Under the pieces are notes generated by a model, which was given only the letters and a program-made list of their open reading frames with translations, was not told where the DNA came from and did not search any database. DNA of 64,000 bases from Cadophora sp. MPI-SDFR-AT-0126 (lineage: Eukaryota > Ascomycota > Leotiomycetes > Helotiales > Ploettnerulaceae): assembly GCA_020747065.1 (NCBI GenBank), contig JAGMVK010000020.1:372001-436000 (forward strand). Direction: 5' to 3'. Positions 33,355 to 44,460 of the stretch are shown here, piece after piece; the stretch's first letter is position 1; each line of letters opens with the position of its first letter. The position numbers were made by a program, and so were the translations under genes.

Positions 33355-36300
33355 ATGTCTGAACACAAAAATGATTCGGAAGAAACGTTCACAGGTCAGT
33401 CAGCCTGACTTGAACCTTGCAAATTACCGCCTAATAGCTTTCTTACAGACATGGTAGCGCTTGACACTCCTGGCTCCTCCCCAAACGTTGAGGAAGAGGA
33501 AGCAGTGCGAGATGCCGAAATAACAGCTCTCGCAAGAGAGCTTACTGTTCAGTCGAGGATTCAAGATCAACGCCACCTCCACGACAATCCTTTCGACGCA
33601 GCGCCCGGCTCAAAATTAGATGCAAACTCCGAGAACTTTCAACCCCGAGCATGGGCTGAGGCGTTGCTTCACTTAAAGTCAAGAGATCCTGAGACACATC
33701 CAAATCGAACAGCTGGAATATCGTTTCGAAACCTCAATGTACATGGCTTCGGAAATCTTACAGATTATCAAAAAAGCGTTGGCAACGTCTGGCTAGAGGT
33801 CACTAGCTTGATTCGAAAGGTGACTCGCACGGAGAAGCCTCGCAAGATCGAGATTCTGCGAGACTTTGATGGATTGGTGAAGAGTGGGGAGATGCTCGTT
33901 GTTCTGGGACCTCCAGGCTCAGGTTGTTCGACACTTCTCAAGACTATCGCTGGAGAAACCCATGGTATCTATGTTGCCGATGGGTCGGAGCTGAACTACC
34001 AGGGTACATTTTACACCTACCATTGGCTGATTTGCTGTACCAATTCATGGAGCTGATTCAATATAGGTATCAGCGCTAAAGATATGAAGTCTCAATTCCG
34101 AGGCGAAGCCATCTATACTGCGGAGGTTGATGTACATTTTCCCATGCTTAGTGTCGGTGATACTCTCACCTTCGCAGCCTTGGCTCGAGCACCGCGAATC
34201 GTTCCAGGTGGTGTTAGTAGATGGACTTATGCTATCCATATGAGGGATGTCATGATGGCAATGTTTGGAATCCGTGACACAATGAATACCCGAGTCGGAG
34301 ACGACTTCACCCGCGGAGTAAGTGGGGGTCAACGAAAGCGAGTCAGTATCGCCGAAGCAGCACTCAGTGGAGCTCCTCTTCAGTACGTCCTTTACTCAAT
34401 ACATTCGTTATCTTCCAACTCGGTGGACTACTTTCACAAATGTCTTCGCTTGATCTCACACACCAGCGCATTTTTCATGATGCAGTGCTGACTTCAGGAT
34501 CTCCAGGTGTTGGGATAATAGTACACGTGGACTTGATTCGGCCAATGCAATTGAATTCTGCAAGACTCTCCGACAATCGACTGACCTCATGGGAGCAACT
34601 GCTTGCGTCGCCATTTACCAAGCTCCTCAAGCTGCATACGAGATCTTCGACAAAGTCACTGTCCTTTACGATGGGTATCAGATTTTCTTCGGATCAACAA
34701 AGGACGGGAAAAGATATTTTGAGAACCTAGGCTTCCAGTGTCCAGATCGACAGACTGACGGTGATTTCTTGACTTCCATGACAAGTCCTGCCGAAACCGT
34801 CATCCGCCCTGGGTGGCAGCATAAAGTGCCAAAGACGGCTCTAGAATTTTCGACACTCTGGAAAGCCAGCCCAGAGCGCGCACAGCTTCTTCGAGAAATC
34901 GACGAATATAATCGAGAATACCCTGTTGGAGGCGAGTATCTCGAAAAGTTTCAAGTTTCGAGAAAAGCCGAGCAATCGAAGAGACAGTAAGCAAATTTCC
35001 GGTGAACACAGTCTTTGACGTGTGTCACGCTAACCAAAGCAGACGAACTAAATCTCCTTATACTTTGGACTACGCTCAGCAGGTGAAGCTCTGTCTATGG
35101 CGCGGCTTTCGCAGGTTAAAGGGAGACCCCAGCCTCACTCTCACGCAGCTCATCAGCAACTTCATAATGTCGGTCGTCGTTGGCAGTGTGTTCTACAATC
35201 TGTCAGATAACAGCTCTAGCTTTTTCTCCCGTGGCTCTCTACTCTTTTTTGCCACCTTGATCAACGCAATCGCAAGTTCTCTGGAGGTGAGTCGAGCTTT
35301 CAAAAAACCTTCAAAAATGACAGAAACACCCCTGACCTCATTAATTTGTAGATGCTCACGCTCTATGCCCAGCGAGGCATCGTGGAGAAACATGCTCGTT
35401 ACGCACTTTATCACCCTTCAGCAGAAGCGTTCGCTTCGATGCTAACAGACATGCCATACAAAATTTTGAACGCCTTTACATTCAACGTTCCTTTGTATTT
35501 TATGACGAACTTACGACGCGAACCCGGTCCATTCTTTTTCTTTGTATTAACGACATTCCTGATAACTATGGTAATGTCCATGCTTTTCCGAACAATCGCC
35601 GCGAGCTCTCGCACGCTCGCTCAGGCTATCGCCCCCGGATCGCTGATTATTGTGGCTCTCATGATATACTCTGGATTTGCGCTCCCGAAACCTTATATTC
35701 TAGGCTGGTCAGAATGGATTTTCTATCTGGATCCTCTTTCGTATGCATTCGAGAGCATGATGGTGAACGAGTTTAGCAACAGGAACTTCCCCTGCTCTCA
35801 GTATGCGCCCTTTGGTGGGGCTTACGATCAGAGCACTGGTGAACAAAGAGTCTGTTCGGCTGTTGGGTCTCGACCTGGACTTCCGTTCGTGGCGGGCGAT
35901 GACTTCATTGAGTCCGCGTATCATTATTTCCGTTCTCATAAGTGGCGGTACGTGATGAGTCCCCGCCGCTAAAGGAGTGCCAATGTGTTGACCCTCTCTA
36001 GTAACATTGGAATCCTTGTCGCATATATGATTGGACTTGGGGCAACGTATCTTCTGGCAACTGAATACATTACCGAGAAAAAATCCAAGGGAGAGGTTCT
36101 CCTTTTCCGTCGCGGCGCCATCCCGAAGAACCCCATAGCAAAGTCCGCCGACGAGGAATCCACGTTGATGTCGTTCAAGAAACAAAGTGACGAGGAAGTC
36201 AAAGATGGAAGCAAATCTATTAAACAGACAGCCATATTTCATTGGGAAGACGTTTGCTACGATATCAAAATCAAGAGCGAAGAGCGTCGCATTCTTGACC

Positions 36301-38381
36301 ACGTCGACGGCTGGGTCAAGCCTGGAACCCTTACCGCTCTGATGGTACGTACAGATTGGAAAATCTAGATCATGAGGGAAAATCTGACAATATCGTACAG
36401 GGAGTTTCAGGAGCAGGAAAGACAACTCTTCTCGATGTTCTTGCAAGTCGAGTAACAATGGGTGTGATATCTGGGGGTATCTTCGTCGATGGGCAGCTGA
36501 GAGATGACTCGTTCCAGCGAAAAACAGGCTATGTACAACAACAGGATCTCCATCTCTCAACATCTACAGTTAGAGAAGCACTCAACTTCAGTGCGCTACT
36601 ACGGCAGCCTCGTGACGTACCAAGAGAGGAGAAACTTCGCTACGTTGATGAAGTGATCGAGCTCTTGGACATGGAGCTTTACGCCGATGCCGTGGTTGGA
36701 GTTCCCGGCGAAGGACTCAACGTCGAGCAAAGAAAGCGGCTCACCATTGGCGTCGAGCTTGCCGCTAAGCCTCAGCTTCTACTGTTTCTCGACGAGCCAA
36801 CTTCCGGTCTTGATAGTCAAACCTCGTGGATCATCTGTGACCTTATGGAGAAGCTGAAAAACAGCGGCCAAGCTATCCTCTGTACCATACATCAACCTTC
36901 GGCAATGCTATTCCAACGGTTTGATCGATTATTGTTTCTCGCTAAGGGGGGCAAGACAGTATATTTTGGGGACATCGGGAAGAACTCTAGGATCTTACAA
37001 GATTACTTTGAACGGAATGGAGCACCGCAGTGTCCGCCTGCTGCCAATCCGGCTGAGTGGATGTTGGAAATTATCGGTGCGGCTCCGGGTTCCAGGTAAG
37101 CATGTTCCTGATTGTCCGAGGGAAGCGAACCCTGGACCGTTCTTGGGATCTTTGCGTTTTCAGTTGGAGTTGACAAATGCTGATTCAGACTCCAGTACTG
37201 AAATCGACTGGCCCGAGATTTGGCGAACTAGTCCTGAATATACTCACGTAAAGCAAGAATTAACATCAATGAAAGAGGAGCTGCCAGGTAGAAGTCAAAC
37301 AGTCAATTTGGATGCAGCAAGTTTCAGAGAATTTGCCGCCCCGTTCAGCACTCAGTTCTGGGAAGTCAATAAACGAGTGTTCGAGCAATACTGGCGCACC
37401 CCATCTTACATATATTCCAAAGCAGCACTCTGCATATTCTCCGTAAGACGTCCCTTTTCTTGTCTTCAGATGATCCTGACGGCAATCCAGGCCCTCTTTA
37501 TCGGCTTCTCTTTCTTCGATGCCAAACACACCATCCAGGGCCTCCAGAACCAGACATTTGCCCTTTTCATGCTTTTCACTCTCTTCGGGCAACTCGCCCA
37601 ACAGATTATGCCCAACTTTGTCGTCCAAAGATCCCTCTACGAAGCGCGCGAACGTCCTTCAAAGGCATACTCCTGGAAGGCATTCATCCTATCTAACATA
37701 CTCGTCGAGATCCCTTGGAACGTCATTCTCTCCGTAATCATGTTCGTAGCATGGTACTATCCCATCGGACTCGACAAGTTTGCCCAGGAGACAGATAACA
37801 CGACCGAGAGGGGAGCGCTGATGTTCTTATTCTTGCTGGCGTATTTGACTTTCACATCGACGTTTTCATCTATGATTATCGCGGGGATTCAGCAAGCTGA
37901 GGAAGGAGGCAGTATCGCTAACCTCATGTTCTCACTCTGCTTGATCTTTTGCGGTGTACTGGCTACCAAGGAGTCCTTGCCTGGGTTTTGGATATTCATG
38001 TACCGGGTGTCACCATTCACGTATTTCGTCTCCGGCATGTTATCTACCTCTGTCGCAAACGCCGAGATCAAGTGCGCAGCCAACGAGTACCTCCTAATGC
38101 AACCTCCAGCCGGTTCCACCTGCGGACAATATCTTGGCGCCTTCGTCGAAGCGACGAGTGGGAGTCTGCTTGACGCGAACGCTACGGCGGATTGTAGGTA
38201 TTGTCCCGCTACGAGCACAAACTCGTATCTGGACTCTATCTCGGTAGATTTCGGGGATGCGTGGAGGAACTTTGGAATTGTATGGGCTTACATTATATTT
38301 AATGTTGGAGCGGCGTTGTTCATCTATTGGTTGGCGAGGGTGCCGAAGAAGGTTAGTGCGGAGAAGCAGAAGAAGGCTTAA
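33355..38381 (+). CDS. PDR-type (ABC-G) multidrug transporter
   Basis: Full-size pleiotropic drug resistance pump with two NBD-TMD halves, about 1480 residues, at the plasma membrane. The start is [11 protein letters not shown] at 33355, with nine introns (first at about 33397-33449). NBD1 has the PDR Walker [14 protein letters not shown] (Cys in place of Lys, as usual in the family), signature [15 protein letters not shown], and the degenerate [13 protein letters not shown]2 has [15 protein letters not shown], signature [15 protein letters not shown] and [15 protein letters not shown]. The TMDs show [30 protein letters not shown] and [10 protein letters not shown] regions. The intron at 37443-37490 is 48 nt and does not shift frame, so it is easily missed. 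The final extracellular loop has paired cysteines. It exports hydrophobic drugs or metabolites, perhaps under control of the divergent regulator. Confidence 0.92.
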
Positions 38382-39017
38382 TTCTGCCGGAGGACATTCG
38401 CGATGAGCATTTTTCTTTTTGTCTTATTTGCTTGGCGGTAAATTTCTTGTGTTGAAATAGGCCGGTACTGCGAGGTTGGTTTGCGTCGACAATTTGGCTC
38501 TTGGAAGGCATGCAAGACGCATCATCATTTTTGTAATTTCGTTTGTATCCAGTGAGTATATTTGATTGGTTGTAACGGACAAATGTAGAGAGAATAGATT
38601 GATAGAAATCATAGACATAGACAGTCAGAAAATAGAATAGAGCTTGACGCCGGCCCATTCATTATTGTCCGATGTCATCGCTTTGTTTACTTTCAGCGCG
38701 TGGAAATGCCGGATCTGCTTTGTCCTGCGAGCTCTCTTCATCAACAAAGCTAATATCTCATCCGATCTTTGTCTTAACTTGCATCAATGTTGTTGTTCTC
38801 GCTAAACAACACAATGCAATTGATAATCACTTAGCTTAATTCATCAAAACCCACCGAAGACAATCATCCTGCCCCGCGAAAACAACACCAAGGTCTCAAA
38901 ATTATATAGGTCTCACCACCCGCTCTAAATGGATTTCACCAAAAAATTAAATTTCAAACCACTTAAGCACTACGTGCACATTTTCTTACGCACAACCACG
39001 ACCCGTAAGCCCCAGCC
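38382..39017. other. Intergenic
   Basis: No gene supported. A/T-rich with a C-rich leader just before 39018. Confidence 0.5.
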
Positions 39018-40031
39018 ATGCTTGATATATCCGCCTGGAAATGTTGCCATTGCAACTACCCCCTCAATCCAATCCTCGACTCCAACGCTGCCTGGTTCTC
39101 GTCCCCCCGGGTCCGCGAACGCTGCGCCAACCTCACCCACCACTACAACATTCGGGGTTACTCCCGCCAATGCCCTCACAACCGCTGCTCTACCTGTATC
39201 GATCTGTCGATCGATGGGAGAATGCTGAGGTATTGTGACGGCGTTATGCCTGTGTCAGGAGGAGCGATGCCGCCGAGATGGAATGGTCATATCACGGTGC
39301 AGAATCCCGGACGACTGATGGGGAGACAAACGAGGATCCAATTGCAGAGGGAGGTGAGGAGGCCGAGGAGGAGGCAGGAAAGGGAGGAGAGGATGGAGGA
39401 GACCGAGGAGATGGAAGAGGAGCATGAGATGTTGAATGCGCCTTCCATGGGGAATTTGACGTTAGAAGATCGACTTGCTGGTTTAGACGAGGTTCAAGAT
39501 GCTCATGACCCACCTGTCGATGAACTTGAAGATCATGCAGACAGAGATGGCAATGTAAGTCCGGACAGAGACGTATCTTCGAGCTCGGATACAGGAGAAG
39601 ATGATGATGCTCATATTCCAGCTCTGCATCTCGCACGTCAGTCGTTGATCGTGAGTCTGCGTCTCCCGTCTAGAGCGTTCTCTGAGCAACCCCAAGGCGA
39701 GACGCCCGAGCACGCGAATCAAGGCCAGCATGCTCAGGATGGTCATCAAGTTCATCTTGGTCATGAGGCTCGGGGATTCCAACCGGTAAGTGAAATTCTT
39801 CGGCTTCCCTCTCAGAATTCCCACCAAGTTACTCCACGTCGACAAAGTCATCCTCAACACGTGCATCAAGATCCTCCAATCCAACAAGCCCAGGAAGCTT
39901 CAGCTCCTTACCCCGGAACAGATCCCAACGTCAGAGGTGAGCAATCCTCTCTTGAATCTCCTGAACCTCCCGGAACTACTAGAGAGGAGAGTGAACGTGA
40001 GCGAGAACTTTCCCCTGGTGGGAGGTTTTAG
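39018..40031 (+). CDS. Orphan protein with N-terminal Cys/His motif and acidic, Gln/His-rich tail
   Basis: I do not recognise this 337-residue protein. The first 75 residues carry a Cys/His array (KCCHCNY, ERC, LTHHY, QCPHNRCSTC) that suits two zinc sites or disulfides. It is followed by a long hydrophilic region: an Arg-rich stretch and Glu/Met-rich charged helix at about 105-140 (REVRRPRRRQEREERMEETE), then Asp/Ser-rich and His/Gln/Pro-rich low complexity. No signal peptide or membrane helix is seen, so nuclear or cytosolic is likely. The head-plus-charged-tail layout is shared with the small protein at 1181-1492. The ATG start is clear and no intron is needed. Confidence 0.6.
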   Translation: MLDISAWKCCHCNYPLNPILDSNAAWFSSPRVRERCANLTHHYNIRGYSRQCPHNRCSTCIDLSIDGRMLRYCDGVMPVSGGAMPPRWNGHITVQNPGRLMGRQTRIQLQREVRRPRRRQEREERMEETEEMEEEHEMLNAPSMGNLTLEDRLAGLDEVQDAHDPPVDELEDHADRDGNVSPDRDVSSSSDTGEDDDAHIPALHLARQSLIVSLRLPSRAFSEQPQGETPEHANQGQHAQDGHQVHLGHEARGFQPVSEILRLPSQNSHQVTPRRQSHPQHVHQDPPIQQAQEASAPYPGTDPNVRGEQSSLESPEPPGTTREESERERELSPGGRF

Positions 40032-40663
40032 TTCCGTTGATCCAGGTCCGCTGATGGCATTGGCTTACACTCTATGAGGAGGTTCTTAACCTAGCTAATA
40101 CCAGTCTCTAACAGATCCTAAAGTTGAGTTTCAGTAGGCTGGCCTGCATCGTTTCTGTGAGACTACCAGTGTTTCCCTGCCTACTTACTGGACCTTTCTT
40201 GAGGGAACCAGAAAGACCGAACCAAAAAAATGCTTCCTTATCCCCGAAATAAATTTCCAGATGCAATTTCCCCTGCCCATTTGTCTTGTTGATGAGTGAC
40301 AAACAGCGATAAATTGATAGTCTGAACTTAGATTTCAATTTCACAAGAGTGATGAGCCATGTGAAAATAAATATTCCGAAAAGATAACTCCATGCTCTGC
40401 AAATAAAATACGCTGAAAACACTAGACCCAAGTTCCTGTATGAGTGGTGCAGTTCCGTATGCTTTTGTTTTCCTCCCCTCCTCGCTTAGTAGTGGTGACC
40501 CCTGGTTCAATTCGATGACCAGCCGAAAGCACTAAGGCGAAGTGAGGTACGGTGGTGGCAAATTCTGAGTTAAAACCTGCACTAGATCATCTCTCATCAA
40601 CATCCATCCATTCTCCCTCTCAGCCACACTTTCACATACTTTACGACCCGACTTCCATATCAC
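40032..40663. other. Intergenic, convergent 3' flanks
   Basis: No gene supported. A GGTTCAATTC box near 40504 was examined and rejected as tRNA (see rejected list). Confidence 0.5.
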
Positions 40664-43396
40664 TCAAGGGCCCGCCCCCGCAGTCTGCGTCGCCAAAGCA
40701 GGAACACCAGTCATCAAACAAGTACACGCCGAGCTAACCCTACTCGGCTGCTGTCCACAATTCGCAATGAACGAAGGAATCACAGTCGTTTCAGTGATTG
40801 TGCGTGCGAGATAGGTGGCGCAGAATGGAGAAGCCTGCGCATTGTATTTAGTGTCTCGGAGGTTGCGGAGGCAGTTGTCGCCGTTCTGGTGGGAATATGT
40901 CAGTAATTGAATGTGTATTCGAATTCTATTGGGGTACTCACACAAGATTGAGATTCCGTCCCAGGACTGGGTGGTACCGGGCCAGTCGCCCATTGCACTG
41001 GCTCGGGACCGAGAACAAACTCCATGGTGCCGCCGTTCGCAAAGATATCATCCCACGTAACCCAGTTCTTCGTCCAAGTCTGCCCATTAACCTTCAGGCT
41101 CTGCACATAGAAACTCGAGTCACCATTTCCATCACCGCCAGTACTTGTCACTTCCAAAGTTTTGCCTGTACCGAGATCGATGGTCAGGGACTCGTACCAG
41201 GGCGAGTGTATGAGAAAGGTGGTTTGCCCGGTGACGGGGTACAGTCCGATCATGTTCCAGAGCAGCCAGGTTTGCATGGCGCCGGCGTCGCTGTTTCCTG
41301 GAAGGCCGCGAACGCCGGCGTTGTAGTTGCGTTTGGCGACGCCACGGGCTTGGAGTACGGAGCGGTCTTGCCGGTTGATGTAGTTGAAGAGGTAGGGGAC
41401 GTTGAATGTTCTGGAGAGATTAGATGAAGTGTTGAGAAAACATGAAATTGATGACTTACGGTTCATTGGTCGCATCGTGGATGATGCCATTGGGGTTACT
41501 GGGATTGGCACCGACAGTAAACATTGTTTCGAGACGGCGGAGCACGGTATCGGAACCACCCATCAAAGTGACAATCTTCGCAAAATCGTGAACATCGGCC
41601 CAGGAATATCCCCATGCACTGGCCTGGTAATATGGATCTCCCCAATACCCTCCAGCATTAAGAGCATCTACAGAAATAAATCCATTCAAGTCTCTGGGAA
41701 CAACGAAGCCTGAGAAGCCGAGCGAAACGGCGTCTGGATTCCAATGATTTCGCCAATTTCGAGACCGATTAAGGTACTTAGCTGCATCATCGGACTTTCC
41801 AAGACCTTTCGCTACTTGATAGAGCGCAAAGTCATTGTAAGCGTATTCGACGGCGCGAGATGCTGCTCTGCTGAAAGTTGGTGTAATGAAACCATACTTC
41901 AACCAGTCGGGGAGCGCTCCTCGGCCCTCTTTTGTTGATGAATCAGGAGCCATGGGGTCGGGCGGATTAGTGTTTGGAGGCGTGACTTCGGCATCCTTGA
42001 CCATTGCGGCATATCCGTCGTTCCAGTTGACTTGACCGCGGACTCCTTTGACATAAGCATCGGCCAGAACATTGTCGGCATTTGATCCACCCTGCGTTCT
42101 ACCATTATAGTTGGAAGAGCGCCCATCTGGCATATATCCGTCGAACCGGTAAGTGTCGATCATGGCACGAATATACTCTTCATATGCGACAGGCGATATT
42201 ACTTGCATGAGTGCTGTCGAGCAGCGGAAGGTATCCCAGAATGTAAAGACGTCCTGGTAGTATGGCTCTGATGACGTCCAGCCAGGATTTTCGCCAGTCT
42301 GATTAGTTGGTAGAAGGTTCATGAAATAGAGAGACGTGTACAATAGATTCAGATTAGTGGTGTTGGTGGTCGTGGTTGTGATCTTAGAGAGAATCTCGGT
42401 GTCCCAGACGGTCTTGGTGTCTTGGACCACTTTTGAGAATGCTGTGCCTTCTGGGATCTGGTTGTCCAAGTTCTGGCAGGCCTTCTCGTTTGATATCCAG
42501 GAGATGCCTACTCGTGATGAGACAGTAGGTGTATCGAAGGTGAATAAGCCACCAACGTAGTCAGTGGATGATGATGAGTTGGCCGATCCAGAGGGTTGGA
42601 CAACACTTCCTCCTGCTGCAGTCCCAGAAAAGACATTCGCCGAGGAGGGCGTGACATTGAAGTAGCCGCCTGTATTGTTAGCAAATGGTCCATGTCCGAC
42701 AAAGGCTGACTTACAGGAGTAGATAATCCAGTTGGGAGATCGATTCCATCCGTTATTGTAGATGCCTGAAGCTTCATAATGTCCATCTGACTTGATGGTG
42801 AAATGGCCACCTGCATAGCCTTGACCAAGTCCTTGACCTCGAAAAGATGGAACAACATGACTGACATCAATCAAGATGTTGTTGCCTGGACCAGGTGACG
42901 GAAATGTATATTGATACAGGCCCGCACGAGACGTAGCTGCGAGCTCGACAATAACGTGATCACTCGTCTGAGCTTTGTAATAGCCGACAGATCCCTCATC
43001 CGGTGCTGCTCTTCCTACCGTGATGCTGGAAAGAGGATTGGTAATGTTGCCTACCAAGGGCAATTGGGCGACTGTTCCATACTTAGGAGCACCTCCAGTA
43101 CCCTGCTCGTGCATCATGGAGAATCCAGAAAAGTTGCCATTGGGAAGGTAACCACTGTAGGAATCGACACCATTGACAAGGAGATCAGGGCCTAGCTTCA
43201 CCATACCGAATGGCCGAGCAACACCTGGGAAGTTGTTTCCCCCACCCTCGGTTCCCGTGCTAGGTACGTCAGAAGGGTACCAAGGTAGGGAGGGATATTT
43301 GGACACTCACAAAACATTAACATATTGGCTGTAATCTGTGGTTTGGGCTTGAGAAGTGAAAGCCAGAAGCGGCAAAAAGAGCGCAACTCGTAACAT
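40664..43396 (-). CDS. Secreted GH92 alpha-mannosidase with C-terminal Cys-rich module
   Basis: GH92 enzymes are Ca-dependent, inverting exo-alpha-mannosidases. ATG is at 43394-43396 with a clear signal peptide (MLRVALFLPLLAFTSQAQ). A first intron near 43266-43315 leads into GTEGGGNNFPGVARPFGMVKLGPD, the family N-terminal hallmark. FWDTFR, PDGRSSNYNGR and the acid-site DATNEP follow. An intron near 41408-41458 splices DATNEP to TFNVPYLFNY, then GLPGNSDAGAMQTWLLW. After the catalytic part, a third intron near 40893-40944 joins ESQSC to a tail of about 75 residues with CLRNLR, FCATY, ANCG and SRVSSACTC, a module recurring at the ends of secreted fungal proteins. The motif after NEP (Thr-Phe-Asn) and NSDAG differ from bacterial GH92 as I remember them. 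Total length is roughly 830 residues. Confidence 0.88.
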
Positions 43397-44460
43397 TGTG
43401 AGATGATTGAAACAAAAGACAAAAGCCTCGAGGAAACTTGCTATGTCGATGTCATATAGACAGAACTTCCTGACTATTCATATCGACTTGGTGGTCGACC
43501 GGACTGGTCAAGACTACTCAAGCTGCCGACCGAAGCGAATGAACGAAGGGCACAGCAATGACGGTGCAGCAACGGAAAAACATGTTGAAAGTAGAGGAGC
43601 TGATAGGAAAAGGAAGTGAAAGAGGTCCAACATGACTGCATCTCTCCCACCTCGCACCTGCCCCAAGAAGGGTCTCTGCGGCGGTGATATTAGCATCGCC
43701 GTGGAAATTACCACTTTCGTGCAAGACATGGGTGGCCAATAGACGCCAGCCTTCTCGCACCGTGCACATTTAGCCTGATGGCACGTGATGACGCACTATT
43801 TCCATCTCTTGAGTCCCAAGTGACAAGAAGGGCGGAGTTGCTTGATCTTCTTGTTTTCCTTGACGATGTATCTATTTTCGTTATATCCCCTAAACCTGTT
43901 ACAGAGGATGGTCTCGTGTTGAGAGGCGTTTGACGCCGTTTTCTCGGGCTTTCAGAGACTTGCCTTTGTCCGAGAAACTGTAATTGAGCTACACGAAGAG
44001 CTGGAAAGGAGGGTGCAAACACTTGATGCATCTCGCATACGGATATCTTCTTCCATGTAGGAGTGGACCATGTCCGGAAATGGGGTCATGGGTGTCTGCT
44101 TTTGTAATGATGCAGGTGAAAAGGAGAAGAAGGGAACGTACAGTTCGCGACTGCCGTGAGTGAGGATTTAGCCGAGGTCACCAATTCCAAGCCTTGACCT
44201 TCTCTGTTTTCATCTCATCCTGACTTACTCCCTTCCCGACCCCTCCATCATGCAACACATATCTCATCCACGCCATCATTGATTCCAAGGCCCTATCTTG
44301 TCATCTTCAGCCTTCTCTACCAGCCAATCATGTCCAGATGCAAAGGACCCATACCAAGCCACATCATGCACGATGACGGCTCAGCCACAGCATGTGCCCG
44401 ATTCCAGCCCTCGTCTCAGCTGAAGACGAGGCTTGACAAGAACGATGGTTCAACCTTTAG
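43397..44460. other. Intergenic, divergent promoters
   Basis: Lies between the GH92 and NACHT-ankyrin starts. No gene or motif was resolved. Confidence 0.5.

Noticed and set aside
35709..36563. 284-codon minus frame
   Set aside because: Antisense of the ABC pump and crosses its introns.
40480..40530. Possible tRNA (GGTTCAATTC B-box-like sequence)
   Set aside because: No matching A box at proper distance and no cloverleaf stems could be drawn.
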